Assembly: GCF_030116705.1 (NCBI RefSeq)
Contig: NZ_JAOTIK010000001.1
Coordinates: forward strand, 3,305,001 to 3,369,000
Source: Streptomyces sp. ML-6
GTDB lineage: Bacteria; Actinomycetota; Actinomycetes; Streptomycetales; Streptomycetaceae
Length of the DNA: 64,000 nucleotides
Direction of reading: 5' to 3'
Shown here: one piece after another, positions 50,287-59,457 of the stretch
How the letters are laid out: every line of letters begins with the position of its first letter
Numbering within the stretch: position 1 is the stretch's first letter
Translations under genes and position numbers: made by a program
The notes under the pieces: model-generated
What the model was told of the DNA's origin: nothing
Seen by the model: only the letters and a program-made list of their open reading frames with translations
Databases searched by the model: none

Positions 50287-50961
50287 TTACGCCGTCCGGC
50301 GGCGGCGCAGCGGCGACAGCAGCCGGTCCAGGCCCATCAGCACCGCCTCCACCAGCAGCGCGAGCACGGCGACCAGCAGCGCCCCGGCGACCACCTGGGG
50401 GGTGTTGTAGGTGTTGAACCCGGCGGTGATGATCCGGCCCAGGCCGCCCAGACCGGCCAGTGCGGCGATCGTGGCCGTGGCCACCACCTGGACCGCCGCG
50501 GACCGCACCCCGGTCATGATCATCGGGTGGGCCAGCGGGAGCTCGACCCGTACGAAGAGCTGCCGGCCGGACATCCCCATGCCGCGCGCCGCCTCGGTCA
50601 CCGACCGGTCCACCTCCGTCATCCCGACGTAGGCGTTGGTCAGCAGGGGCGGCACGGCGAACAGCACCAGCGCGATGATCGTCGGCGCGTATCCGGCGTT
50701 GCGCAGCGGCGAGACCATGAAGAGGGACAGCACCGCGAAGACCGGGATCGCCCGCCCCACGTTGGAGATGTTGACGGCCAGTGCGCCGCCCTTCCCGATG
50801 TGCCCGAGGTACAGCCCCACCGGCAGCGCGATCGCGCACGCCAGGACGAGCGCGACGCCGCTGACGTACAGGTGCTCACCGAGCCGGTGGGACACGCCGC
50901 TCTCCCCCGACCAGTTGGCGCCGGTGGTGAGCCAGGTCCATGCCTCGCCGAGAACTCCCAT
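50287..50961 (-). CDS. Betaine-type ABC transporter permease
   Basis: The 224-aa integral membrane subunit has about five helices and the binding-protein-dependent permease loop EAARGMGMSGRQLFVRVELPLAHPMIMTG (the EAA motif region). It pairs with the permease ending 4 bp upstream (50966), the binding lipoprotein 139 bp downstream and the ATPase on the opposite strand to form one uptake system of the OpuC/ProW type. Confidence 0.92.
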   Translation of the reverse strand: MGVLGEAWTWLTTGANWSGESGVSHRLGEHLYVSGVALVLACAIALPVGLYLGHIGKGGALAVNISNVGRAIPVFAVLSLFMVSPLRNAGYAPTIIALVLFAVPPLLTNAYVGMTEVDRSVTEAARGMGMSGRQLFVRVELPLAHPMIMTGVRSAAVQVVATATIAALAGLGGLGRIITAGFNTYNTPQVVAGALLVAVLALLVEAVLMGLDRLLSPLRRRRTA

Positions 50962-50965
50962 GGCT

Positions 50966-51676
50966 TCAGACCGCCTCGGCCGCGGCGGCGGTGTCCGCCC
51001 GCGGGGTGCGTATGCGGGTCCAGGGGGTCAGCAGCCGCTGCACACCGAGCAGCAGCAGGTCCGCGGCCACCGCGAGCAGCACGCACAGCACCGAGGCCGT
51101 GAGCACCTGGGCCTTGAAAAAGCTGGGCAGCGCGTCCCCGATGAGATTGCCGAGGCCGCCCTTTCCGATGATCGACCCGACCGTCGTCAGCGCGATCGTC
51201 GAGACCGTGGCGATTCGCACCCCGGCCATCAACGCGGGCAGCGCCAGCGGGACTTCCACCTCCCACAGCAGCCGCACCGGCCCGTAGCCCATGCCTCTCG
51301 CGGCTTCCTTCGCCTCCGGCGGAACAGCCTCCAGGCCCGCCAGGATGTTCCGCACCAGGACGGTCAGCGAATACAGCACCAGTCCGGTGACCACCAGCGC
51401 GGCGGAGAGCCCGAACAGCGGCAGCAGCAACGAGAACATGGCGAGCGAGGGCACCGTGTAGAGCACCGTCGTCAGCCCGAGCACGGGCCCGGCGAAACGG
51501 CGGCCGCGGCGCGCGAGCAGCGCCAGCGGAAAGGCCACCACGAGTCCGATCAGCACCGATACCGCCGTGATCCAGATGTGCTGGACCGTCGCATCGGTCA
51601 ACTCCTGGCTCCGGGAACGGAGATACTCCCCGCAGATCCAGTCGTTCGTCACCAGGCAGTTCTGTCCCGCGGCCAT
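50966..51676 (-). CDS. Betaine-type ABC transporter permease
   Basis: The 236-aa membrane subunit has about six helices and an EAA loop (PPEAKEAARGMGYGPVRLLWEVEVPLALPALMAGV, in parts). It carries two Cys in the first 15 residues (NCLVTNDWICGEY). The ATG at 51676 is preferred because GGAGGGGGA precedes it. It is the first gene of the permease-permease-binding protein unit and divergent from the ATPase gene at 51806 by 129 bp. Confidence 0.92.
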   Translation of the reverse strand: MAAGQNCLVTNDWICGEYLRSRSQELTDATVQHIWITAVSVLIGLVVAFPLALLARRGRRFAGPVLGLTTVLYTVPSLAMFSLLLPLFGLSAALVVTGLVLYSLTVLVRNILAGLEAVPPEAKEAARGMGYGPVRLLWEVEVPLALPALMAGVRIATVSTIALTTVGSIIGKGGLGNLIGDALPSFFKAQVLTASVLCVLLAVAADLLLLGVQRLLTPWTRIRTPRADTAAAAEAV

Positions 51677-51805
51677 CGGTCCCCCTCCCGCATTACCCAC
51701 TCGCACCGAACTCCGGCGAGCCTATCCTCGACCACTGACAATCACCGAGGCCCGTCGCATTTCAGCAACACGTCCTTCACGGAACACGCGCCACAATGGG
51801 GAACC

Positions 51806-53002
51806 ATGATCCGATTCGAGCACGTCACCAAGCGGTACGCGGACGGCACCACCGCCGTCGACGACCTTTCCTTCGAGGTCGCCGAGGGTGAACTGGTCAC
51901 GCTCGTCGGACCCTCGGGATGCGGCAAGACGACCACCATGAAGATGGTGAACCGGCTGACCGAACCGACCGAGGGACGGATATTCCTCGACGGGGACGAC
52001 ATATCCGCCATCGATCCCGTCCGGCTGCGCCGCCGTATCGGCTATGTGATCCAGCAGGTGGGACTCTTCCCGCACCGCACGATCCTGGAGAACACCGCGA
52101 CCGTCCCCCATCTCCTGGGCTGGAAACGGGGAAAGGGGCGGGAGCGTGCCGCGGAACTCCTCGACCTTGTCGGACTCGATCCTTCCGTTTATGGCGACCG
52201 CTATCCGGAACAGCTCTCCGGCGGTCAGCGCCAACGCGTCGGCGTGGCCCGTGCGCTGGCCGCGGATCCGCCGGTACTGCTGATGGACGAGCCTTTCGGC
52301 GCGGTCGATCCGGTCGTGCGGGAACGCCTGCAGAACGAATTCCTGAAACTCCAGGAAAAGGTCCGCAAAACCGTGCTGTTCGTCACCCACGACATCGAGG
52401 AGGCGGTCCGGCTCGGGGACCGCATCGCCGTCTACGGGCAGGGCTCCATCGAGCAGTTCGACTCCCCGGCCACCGTGCTCGGCGCCCCGGCCACCCCGTA
52501 CGTCGCGGACTTCGTCGGCGCCGACCGCGGCCTCAAGCGGCTGTCCGTGACCCCCGTCGAGGAGAGCGACCTCGACCACCCGCCGGTCGTCCGCCTCGAC
52601 GACCCCCTGGCGGAGGCGACCGGACGGCTGCGGGCCGAGGGGGCGCGCTGGGCCGTCGTGCTGGACCGCGAGGACAACCTGTACGGCTGGCTCCCGGCCA
52701 CCGCCACCACCCCCGCCCCCGCCCCCGGCGCACCCACCGACGGGACGGTGCGCGCCCACGCCCGCACGATGGAGGCGCGGCTGCCCCTCGGCGCCCCGCT
52801 CAAGCAGGCGTTCGCCACCATGCTCCAGCACGACGCCGGCTGGATCGCCGTCGTGGACGGGAGCGACGGCGGCCGTTTCCTCGGCGTGCTCACCCCGACC
52901 CGGCTGCACGAGGCGCTGCGCCGCTCGATCGACGCGGACGCCCGGGACGTCCCGCGCGCCGGGGTGGCGGTCGAGAGCGTGGCGAGCACCCGCTCGTCCT
53001 GA
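51806..53002 (+). CDS. Betaine/proline-type ABC transporter ATPase with CBS domains
   Basis: The 398-aa ATPase has Walker A GPSGCGKTTT, the signature LSGGQRQRVGVARAL and Walker B LLMDEPFGAVDP, and a C-terminal pair of CBS-like segments (about residues 255-375; WAVVLDREDNLYGWLPA and WIAVVDGSDGGRFLGVL). CBS domains of this transporter family sense ionic strength and gate osmotic uptake. It is transcribed away from its permease partners. A low-complexity Ala/Pro segment (ATATTPAPAPGAP) separates the two CBS parts. Confidence 0.93.
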   Translation: MIRFEHVTKRYADGTTAVDDLSFEVAEGELVTLVGPSGCGKTTTMKMVNRLTEPTEGRIFLDGDDISAIDPVRLRRRIGYVIQQVGLFPHRTILENTATVPHLLGWKRGKGRERAAELLDLVGLDPSVYGDRYPEQLSGGQRQRVGVARALAADPPVLLMDEPFGAVDPVVRERLQNEFLKLQEKVRKTVLFVTHDIEEAVRLGDRIAVYGQGSIEQFDSPATVLGAPATPYVADFVGADRGLKRLSVTPVEESDLDHPPVVRLDDPLAEATGRLRAEGARWAVVLDREDNLYGWLPATATTPAPAPGAPTDGTVRAHARTMEARLPLGAPLKQAFATMLQHDAGWIAVVDGSDGGRFLGVLTPTRLHEALRRSIDADARDVPRAGVAVESVASTRSS

Positions 53003-53035
53003 GCCCCGGCGCCCTCCCCCGGTCCCGGCCCCCCG

Positions 53036-54160
53036 TCAGTTCTCGCTGAGCCGGCTGCTCATCCAGTCCAGCGCCGGGGGGATCTCCCGCCGCCAGGTGT
53101 TGAAGTTGTGCCCCCCGCTGTCCAGCACGATCGACGAGACCTGGGCGGGCGGCTTCACCTTCTCGATGAACCGCTGCGTGGAGCGGTAGTTGTCCTCACC
53201 CCGCCGGGACGTGGTGACCAGGAAGGACGAGGCGGGCTGCTTCGGCAGGTGGTCCAGGCTCCACAGCAGATCGGCCCGGTCGCGCGCCCCCTGGTCGCCG
53301 TGGAAGAGGTCGCCGGTCGTCGGGTCCTCGGCCGCCTTGTAGTACGCGGAGAGCCCGGCGCTCGCGGCGAACCGGTCCGGATGGTGGAGCCCGATCTTCA
53401 GCGCGCAGTAACCGCCGGTCGAGTTGCCCATGATGCCCCAGTTGCGGGGGAGCCTGCCGACCCGGTACGTGTCCGAGACCACCCGCGGCAGGTCCTCGGC
53501 GAAGAACGTCTCGGTCTGCGGCCCGTTCTCGATGTCCACGCACTCGGTGTCCCTCGGCGGCGCCACCGTCGGCCGCAGCATCACCAGGACCATCGGCTGC
53601 GCCCGGCCGGCCTTCACCCGTTCGTACGCCGTGCGCGGGTACTTGAGGCCTTTCAGCAGGTTCTCCGCGGTGCCCGGGTAACCGGTGAGGACGACGACGG
53701 CGGGGAACTTCCGGCGGGCGAACTCCGGCTGGAAGTACTCCGGCGGCAGGTACACGTACGCCGGGCTCTCGATCCCCGACTCCCGGCCCGAGATCACGAC
53801 CTTGTCGATCCGGCCCTTCCGCTCCGGCCGCGGGGCGCCCGGCACGTCCGGCAGCTGCACCCCCACCCGGACGATGTTCCTGGTGGCCAGGGTCCCGGCG
53901 GCGTGGTCCGTGACGACCCCCAGGTCCTGTTCCCGGCCGAGCAGGTCGTCCCACGAGCCGTAGAAGAGGAAGGAATTGTTGGCCAGCAGACCGACCGAGG
54001 CGAAGAGCGTCACCTGGGTCGCCAGCAGCAGACCGATCCGGCCGAGCACCGCGCGCACGCCGCGCCGGGCCAGCCGGGGCCAGAGCCAGACCGTGGCGGC
54101 GAAGAACGCCACCGCCAGCGCGGCGACCAGACCCAGGAACACATTGCTGGTGAGGCCCAT
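53036..54160 (-). CDS. Membrane-anchored alpha/beta-hydrolase esterase
   Basis: The 374-aa protein has two N-terminal helices (about residues 5-27 and 42-62), then an esterase-D/mycolyltransferase-like domain: the strand FPAVVVLTGYPGT, the nucleophile elbow GIMGNSTGGYCAL (Ser) and a late His in DSGGHNFNTW. It probably acts outside the membrane on esters in the envelope. It is divergent from the DUF2156 gene by 136 bp and convergent with the betaine ATPase (33-bp gap). Confidence 0.85.
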   Translation of the reverse strand: MGLTSNVFLGLVAALAVAFFAATVWLWPRLARRGVRAVLGRIGLLLATQVTLFASVGLLANNSFLFYGSWDDLLGREQDLGVVTDHAAGTLATRNIVRVGVQLPDVPGAPRPERKGRIDKVVISGRESGIESPAYVYLPPEYFQPEFARRKFPAVVVLTGYPGTAENLLKGLKYPRTAYERVKAGRAQPMVLVMLRPTVAPPRDTECVDIENGPQTETFFAEDLPRVVSDTYRVGRLPRNWGIMGNSTGGYCALKIGLHHPDRFAASAGLSAYYKAAEDPTTGDLFHGDQGARDRADLLWSLDHLPKQPASSFLVTTSRRGEDNYRSTQRFIEKVKPPAQVSSIVLDSGGHNFNTWRREIPPALDWMSSRLSEN

Positions 54161-54296
54161 GCGTGAGCTTTCTTGTCTGGAAATTTCCGGCCGACGGGTG
54201 AACCCTCACTCCGGAAGCCTCGTCCTACAGGTTGCACATCGTCCGGAGGGCTACGACCGAAGGACACAAGAATCTCTCGCGGAACCACGGGAAGCG

Positions 54297-56138
54297 ATGT
54301 CTGTCACGCTAGATGGGGATAAATCAGGATCGGTTCCGGGTCCGGTCCGCAGGTTCGTACGCGGCCCGCGCCCCGAGTCCGTACCGGCCCTGGTCGGCAC
54401 CGCCTGCACCGTCGTCGGCCTGATCGACATCGCCGCGGGTGTCTTCCCGCGCTTCCGGCACAGCCGGATGCACACCCTGGCCGAGGTGCTGCCCGGCGCC
54501 CTCGGGCCGTTCGCCGCCGCCCTCTCGCTGAGCACGGGCATCCTCCTGCTGCTGCTCGCCCACGGCCTCAAACGGCGCAAGCGGCGGGCCTGGCGGGCCG
54601 CCGTCGTCCTGCTGCCGGCCGGGGCGCTGGCGCAGTTCACCTACCGGCACTCGGTCCTCGGCACCCTCGTCTCGCTGACCCTGTGCCTGCTGCTGGTCCG
54701 GCACCGCGGCGAGTTCGCCGCCCTGCCCGACCCCCGGAGCCGCTGGCGGGCCCTGGCCAACTTCGTGCTCCTCGGCGCGGGCTCGATCGCCCTCGGCCTC
54801 GTCGTCGTCAGCGCCCACCCGGGCCGGGTCGTGGGCAGCCCCAGCATCGCCGACCGCCTCCAGCACGTGCTGTACGGGATGTTCGGCCTCGAAGGCCCCG
54901 TCGACTACTCCGGGGACACCTCCTGGACCGTGGCGTACTCCCTCGGCGCCCTCGGCCTGCTGACCGCCGTCACCACCATCTACCTCGCCTTCCGCCCCGA
55001 GCACCCGGCGGCCCGCCTCACCGAGGACGACGAGGCCCGGCTGCGCGCCCTGCTGGAGAAGCACGGCGGCCGGGACTCGCTCGGCCACTTCGCGCTCCGC
55101 CGCGACAAGGGCGTCGTCTTCTCCCCCAGCGGCAAGGCCGCCGTCTGCTACCGCGTCGTGTCCGGGGTGATGCTGGCCAGCGGCGACCCGATCGGCGACG
55201 TGGAGGCGTGGCCCGGCGCGATCGAACGGTTCATGGACGAGGCCCGGGCCCACTCCTGGACCCCCGCCGTGATGGGCTGCAGCGAGACCGGCGGCGAGGT
55301 CTGGACCCGCGAGACCGGCCTCGACGCACTGGAACTCGGCGACGAGGCGGTGGTGGACGTCGCGGATTTCTCGCTCGCCGGGCGGCCGATGCGCAACGTA
55401 CGCCAGATGGTGAAGCGCATCGAACGGCTCGGCTACGAGACCCGGGTCCGCCGCGTCCGTGACATCGGCGGGGCCGAACTGGACCGCATCCGCCGCGCCG
55501 CCGCCGACTGGCGCGGCACCGACACCGAGCGCGGCTTCTCCATGGCGCTCGGCCGGATCGGCGACCCCGCCGACGGGGACTGCGTCGTCGCGACCGCCCA
55601 CAAGGCCGGCGAGCACCCCGCCGACTCCCCGTACGGCGACCTGAAGGCCGTGCTCCACTTCGTCCCGTGGGGCGAGGACGGCATGTCCCTCGACCTGATG
55701 CGCCGCGACCGCTCCGCCGACCCCGGCATGAACGAACTGCTGATCGTCGCCGCCCTCCAGGCGGCCCCCCGGCTCTCGGTCGAACGCGTCTCGCTGAACT
55801 TCGCGATGTTCCGCTCGGCGCTCGCCCGGGGCGAGAAGCTGGGCGCCGGACCGGTGCTGCGCGTCTGGCGCGGACTGCTGATCTTCCTGTCGCGCTGGTT
55901 CCAGATCGAGTCGCTGTACAAGTTCAACGCCAAGTTCCGGCCCCGCTGGGAGCCCCGCTTCGTGGTCTACCGGACCGCCCGCGACCTGCCCCGCATCTCG
56001 CTCGCCGCCATGCGGGCGGAGGGCTTCGTGAACGTCTCGCTGCCCCGCCCCCTCGCCCGGCGTTTCCCGGCCCCGGCCCCCCGGCCCTGCGCCCACGCCC
56101 CGGCCTCCGGGCAGGAGCAGCACGTACGCGCGGCGTAG
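54297..56138 (+). CDS. DUF2156/MprF-like phosphatidylglycerol lysyltransferase family protein
   Basis: The 613-aa protein has about six N-terminal membrane helices (residues about 28-230) and a C-terminal GNAT-like DUF2156 domain (from about 245; SLGHFALRRDKGVVFS and FSMALGRIGDPADGDCVVA, then YGDLKAVLHFVPWGEDGMSLDLMRRD). Relatives transfer lysine from Lys-tRNA to phosphatidylglycerol, giving resistance to cationic peptides. A lysyl-tRNA synthetase fusion, as in LysX, is absent here. ATG at 54297 is used with GGGAAG upstream. Confidence 0.88.
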   Translation: MSVTLDGDKSGSVPGPVRRFVRGPRPESVPALVGTACTVVGLIDIAAGVFPRFRHSRMHTLAEVLPGALGPFAAALSLSTGILLLLLAHGLKRRKRRAWRAAVVLLPAGALAQFTYRHSVLGTLVSLTLCLLLVRHRGEFAALPDPRSRWRALANFVLLGAGSIALGLVVVSAHPGRVVGSPSIADRLQHVLYGMFGLEGPVDYSGDTSWTVAYSLGALGLLTAVTTIYLAFRPEHPAARLTEDDEARLRALLEKHGGRDSLGHFALRRDKGVVFSPSGKAAVCYRVVSGVMLASGDPIGDVEAWPGAIERFMDEARAHSWTPAVMGCSETGGEVWTRETGLDALELGDEAVVDVADFSLAGRPMRNVRQMVKRIERLGYETRVRRVRDIGGAELDRIRRAAADWRGTDTERGFSMALGRIGDPADGDCVVATAHKAGEHPADSPYGDLKAVLHFVPWGEDGMSLDLMRRDRSADPGMNELLIVAALQAAPRLSVERVSLNFAMFRSALARGEKLGAGPVLRVWRGLLIFLSRWFQIESLYKFNAKFRPRWEPRFVVYRTARDLPRISLAAMRAEGFVNVSLPRPLARRFPAPAPRPCAHAPASGQEQHVRAA

Positions 56139-56169
56139 CACCGCGCCGTACGGGGCCTACGCTGGTCGC

Positions 56170-57030
56170 ATGAGTACGTTGCGTGGACGAGGCACGGTCC
56201 GGGGCCTGCCGGAGTGGGACCGCTGTGCGGTCATGGGTGTCGTGAACGTCACCCCGGACTCCTTCTCCGACGGGGGCCGCTGGTTCGACACCACGGCCGC
56301 GGTCAAACACGGCCTCGACCTGGTCGCCGAGGGCGCCGACCTGATCGACGTCGGCGGCGAGTCCACCCGCCCCGGCGCCAGTCGGGTGGACGCCTCGGAG
56401 GAGCTGCGGCGCGTCGTCCCGGTGGTCCGGGGCCTGGCGGCCGAAGGGGTCACGGTCTCCGTGGACACCATGCGGGCCCGGGTCGCCGAGGAGGCCGTCG
56501 CGGCCGGGGCCGCCCTGGTCAACGACGTGAGCGGCGGCCTCGCCGACCCGGACATGGTCCCGGTCGTCGCCGCGTCCGGCGCCCCGTTCGTGGTGATGCA
56601 CTGGCGCGGCTTCAGCGAGTCCATGAACAGCCGGGCGGTGTACGGGGACGTGGTCGCCGAGGTCGTCGCCGAGCTGCGGGAGCGGATGGACGCCGTGGTG
56701 GCGGGCGGCATCGCGCCGGAACGGATCGTGATCGACCCCGGTCTCGGCTTCGCCAAGGAGGCCGCCCACGACCTCGCCCTGGTCGCCCACCTCGACGCGC
56801 TGCGCGCCCTGGGCCGCCCGCTGCTGGTCGCCGCCTCCCGCAAGCGGTTCCTCGGCCACGTACTGGCCGGCGAGGGCCTCGCGCCACCGCCCGCCCGCGA
56901 ACGCGACGCCGCCACCGCGGCGGTCTCCGCGCTCTCCGCCCACGCGGGCGCCTGGGCCGTCCGGGTCCACGAGGTACGGGCCACCGCCGACGCCGTACGG
57001 GTCGCCCGCGCCGTCGAGGGAGCCGCGTGA
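56170..57030 (+). CDS. folP: Dihydropteroate synthase
   Basis: Condenses dihydropterin pyrophosphate with p-aminobenzoate. The 286-aa TIM barrel has the signatures MGVVNVTPDSFSDGGRW, LIDVGGESTRPGA, VSVDTMRARVAEEAV and the phosphate loop ASRKRFLG. It starts 31 bp after the DUF2156 gene and overlaps the NTF2-like gene by GTGA. It is the first gene of the folate cluster. Confidence 0.97.
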   Translation: MSTLRGRGTVRGLPEWDRCAVMGVVNVTPDSFSDGGRWFDTTAAVKHGLDLVAEGADLIDVGGESTRPGASRVDASEELRRVVPVVRGLAAEGVTVSVDTMRARVAEEAVAAGAALVNDVSGGLADPDMVPVVAASGAPFVVMHWRGFSESMNSRAVYGDVVAEVVAELRERMDAVVAGGIAPERIVIDPGLGFAKEAAHDLALVAHLDALRALGRPLLVAASRKRFLGHVLAGEGLAPPPARERDAATAAVSALSAHAGAWAVRVHEVRATADAVRVARAVEGAA

Positions 57031-57509
57031 GCGGGGGCCGCGACGAGCACGCGGAGGCGGCCGCCGACATCGCGGCCGTCGAAGAGGCCAACACCGCCTT
57101 CTACGAGGCGGTGGAACGCGGCGACTTCGAGGAGCTCTCCCGGCTCTGGCTGCCCGGCGAGGACCTCACCGTCTCCTGCGTCCACCCCGGCTGGCCGGTG
57201 CTGACCGGGCGCGGCGAGGTGCTGCGCAGTTACGCCCTGATCATGGCGAACACCGAGTACATCCAGTTCTTCCTGACCGACGTCGTGGTCGCCATGACCG
57301 GGGACACCGCCCTGGTGACCTGCACCGAGAACATCCTCAGTGGCGGCCCCGCGGAGGACGGCAACGCGCTCGGCCCGCTGGTCGGCCAACTCGTCGTGGC
57401 CACCAATGTGTTCCGTCACACACCCGACGGCTGGAAACTCTGGTCCCACCACGGCTCGCCCGTGCTGGCCGAGACCGGCGAGGAGGAGGGCGAGGAGTCC
57501 TCCTCCTGA
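57027..57509 (+). CDS. NTF2/SnoaL-like protein in the folate operon
   Basis: The 160-aa protein has an NTF2-like cone fold: the helix IAAVEEANTAFYEAVERGDFEELSRLW in parts, then DLTVSCVHPGWPVLTGRGEV and NVFRHTPDGWKLWSHHGSPVL at the C-terminal sheet, ending in a Glu-rich tail. Such folds serve as small enzymes or ligand binders; no catalytic assignment is possible. The GTGA overlap with folP implies co-translation and a possible link to folate synthesis. Confidence 0.82.
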   Translation: MSGGRDEHAEAAADIAAVEEANTAFYEAVERGDFEELSRLWLPGEDLTVSCVHPGWPVLTGRGEVLRSYALIMANTEYIQFFLTDVVVAMTGDTALVTCTENILSGGPAEDGNALGPLVGQLVVATNVFRHTPDGWKLWSHHGSPVLAETGEEEGEESSS

Positions 57510-57755
57510 CCCGGAGAACCCCGTGTCCCCGGCCGGAAAACGCCCCTCCGGCGGGGGACGGCCGGACGGCCGCGCCCCGGAAAGCGGTTGGAATCCGGCG
57601 AGGTGGGTATACGCGGCTACCAGCCCCGTGAGGTCCTGCCCACGGCCCCCACGGGCGGGCACTGTCGGTGCCCGCAGGTAGATTCGAAAGAGGGCACCTC
57701 GCCGTCCGCACGCGGCCCCGTGTCTCTACGCCCAACGACAGCAGGAGTGATTCGC
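57510..57755. other. Gap upstream of folB
   Basis: This 246-bp stretch has no gene. It contains a GC-rich segment with GGACGGCC repeated and then AGGTGGGTATACGCGGCTA (about 57600), a candidate -10-like site, so folB-folK may have its own promoter. Confidence 0.35.
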
Positions 57756-58115
57756 GTGGATCGTGTCGCGCTGCGCGGCCTCAAGGCCCGTGGACACCAC
57801 GGCGTTTTTCCCCGGGAACGGGAAGAGGGCCAGACGTTCATCGTGGACCTGGTGCTCGGCCTCGACACCCGCCCCGCGGCGGCCACCGACGACCTGGCCA
57901 AGACGGTGCACTACGGCATCGTCGCGGAGGAGGTCGTCAAGGTGGTGCAGGGGGAACCCGTCGACCTGATCGAGACGCTCGCGGAACGCATCGCCCGGAC
58001 GTGCCTCGAGCACGAAGGGGTCGAGGAGGTGGAGGTCGTGGTGCACAAGCCGGACGCGCCGATCACCGTCCCCTTCGACGACGTCACCATCACCATCACC
58101 CGGAGTCGGACATGA
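57756..58115 (+). CDS. folB: Dihydroneopterin aldolase
   Basis: Cleaves dihydroneopterin to hydroxymethyl-dihydropterin and glycolaldehyde. The 119-aa protein has the typical start VDRVALRGLKARGHHGVFPREREEGQ with the catalytic-region HHG, then VHYGIVAEEVVKVVQGEPVDLIETLAERIA and KPDAPI near the end. GTG at 57756 has GGAG upstream. It overlaps folK by 4 bases (ATGA). Confidence 0.97.
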   Translation: MDRVALRGLKARGHHGVFPREREEGQTFIVDLVLGLDTRPAAATDDLAKTVHYGIVAEEVVKVVQGEPVDLIETLAERIARTCLEHEGVEEVEVVVHKPDAPITVPFDDVTITITRSRT

Positions 58116-58723
58116 CCGCGTTTTCCGCCAAGGGGCAGAGCGACCCGACCGTGCAGCCGGTACCCGCCTCCGTGGTCGAGCAGGTCGACGCCGCGGACAC
58201 CACCCTGTCCAACCCCAAGCTCGCCGTGATCTCCCTGGGGTCCAGCCTGGGCAACCGCCTGGAGACCCTCCAGGGGGCCGTCGACGCCCTGGAGGACACC
58301 CCCGGCCTGCGGGTCAAGGCGGTCTCCCCGGTGTACGAGACGGAGCCCTGGGGCGTCGACCCCGGCTCGCAGCCCTCGTACTTCAACGCGGTGATCATCG
58401 TGCGGACGACCCTGCCCCCGTCGTCCCTCCTGGAGCGCGGCCAGGCCGTCGAGGAGGCCTTCGACCGGGTCCGCGAGGAGCGCTGGGGACCGCGCACCAT
58501 AGACGTCGACATCGTGACGTACGCGGACGTCGTCTCCGACGACCCGGTGCTCACCCTCCCCCACCCCAGGGCCCACGAGCGGGCCTTCGTCCTCGCCCCG
58601 TGGCACGACATCGACCCCGGGGCCCAGCTGCCCGGCGCCGGACCCGTCGCGGAGCTGCTGGCCGCCGTCGGCCGGGAGGGCGTGCTGCCCCGGCCCGATC
58701 TGGAACTCCGTCTGCCCGAGTAG
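58112..58723 (+). CDS. folK: Hydroxymethyl-dihydropterin pyrophosphokinase
   Basis: Transfers pyrophosphate from ATP to hydroxymethyl-dihydropterin for FolP. The 203-aa protein has an extra hydrophilic N-terminus (about 35 residues) before the typical AVISLGSSLGNRLETLQGAVDAL, the VYETEPWG segment and the signatures RWGPRTIDVDIVTY and LPHPRAHERAFVL. The order folB-folK with ATGA overlap is standard in actinobacteria. Confidence 0.97.
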   Translation: MTAFSAKGQSDPTVQPVPASVVEQVDAADTTLSNPKLAVISLGSSLGNRLETLQGAVDALEDTPGLRVKAVSPVYETEPWGVDPGSQPSYFNAVIIVRTTLPPSSLLERGQAVEEAFDRVREERWGPRTIDVDIVTYADVVSDDPVLTLPHPRAHERAFVLAPWHDIDPGAQLPGAGPVAELLAAVGREGVLPRPDLELRLPE

Positions 58724-58852
58724 TCGTTAGGCTCGACGGACACGGAAAGGGTCCGCCGCGGGCGGGCCCGGTCCCGACGGCGCGACACCGCGCGGGCCGG
58801 CCGGGACCGGCCACCGGCACACGGACCACTGCGGCGAAGGGCGGACCACTCG

Positions 58853-59344
58853 GTGAAGCAACTACGGCTCGGGGTACTGGCGGGCCTCTTCGCCGCGGCC
58901 GGGGTGCTCTCCTGGAGCGGCGCCCGGCTCTGGGACTCCCTGGGCACCCTGCCGAGCGTGCCCCTCGCCGCACCGATCGTGCTCGCGGTGATCGCCGTCA
59001 TCCTGCTGGCCACGGCGTTCTCGATCCGCTCCCGGCTGCGCGCCCAGCGCGAGCGCCGACCGGGAGCCAAGGGCGTCGAACCCCTGATGGCCGCCCGAGC
59101 GGTCGTCTTCGGCCAGGCCAGCGCCCTGGTCGTCGCCCTGGTCTCCGGCATGTACGGCGGCGTCGGCGTCTTCCTGCTCGGCTCCCTCGACGTACCGGCC
59201 CGCCGCGACCAGGCGATCTACGCGGGCTTCTCGGTCCTGGCCGGCATCGCGGTCGTCGCCGCGGCCCTCTGGCTGGAACGCATCTGCAAGCTCCCGGACG
59301 ACGACGACCACGACGACGGCGGCAGGGGCTCGGCGGCCGCGTAG
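58853..59344 (+). CDS. DUF3180 membrane protein
   Basis: The 163-aa protein has four membrane helices (about residues 8-22, 40-60, 88-112, 122-142) and the DUF3180 layout found after folK in actinobacteria, ending in an Asp-rich tail (DDDDHDDGG). The function is unknown; the fixed place in the folate cluster suggests a link in regulation or export. The GTG at 58853 gives a sensible start. Confidence 0.88.
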   Translation: MKQLRLGVLAGLFAAAGVLSWSGARLWDSLGTLPSVPLAAPIVLAVIAVILLATAFSIRSRLRAQRERRPGAKGVEPLMAARAVVFGQASALVVALVSGMYGGVGVFLLGSLDVPARRDQAIYAGFSVLAGIAVVAAALWLERICKLPDDDDHDDGGRGSAAA

Positions 59345-59375
59345 GACCCTCTCCGGCCGGGACGGGCCACCCACC

Positions 59376-59407
59376 GAGCGGGTCCGAGCCCGAGCGGGTC
59401 CGAGCCC
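59376..59407 (+). repeat. 16-bp direct tandem duplication
   Basis: The unit GAGCGGGTCCGAGCCC occurs twice in a row (59376-59391, 59392-59407) in the gap between the convergent DUF3180 and folE genes. Confidence 0.8.
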
Positions 59408-59419
59408 CGGACGGCCCTG

Positions 59420-59446
59420 CGGGCGGGTGCCCTCGGCGCCCGCCCG
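59420..59446. terminator. Bidirectional terminator-like hairpin
   Basis: The arms CGGGCGGGTGCC and GGCGCCCGCCCG (11 of 12 pairs) with a CTC loop lie between the convergent DUF3180 and folE genes. Confidence 0.7.
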
Positions 59447-59457
59447 GCCGCTCCGGG

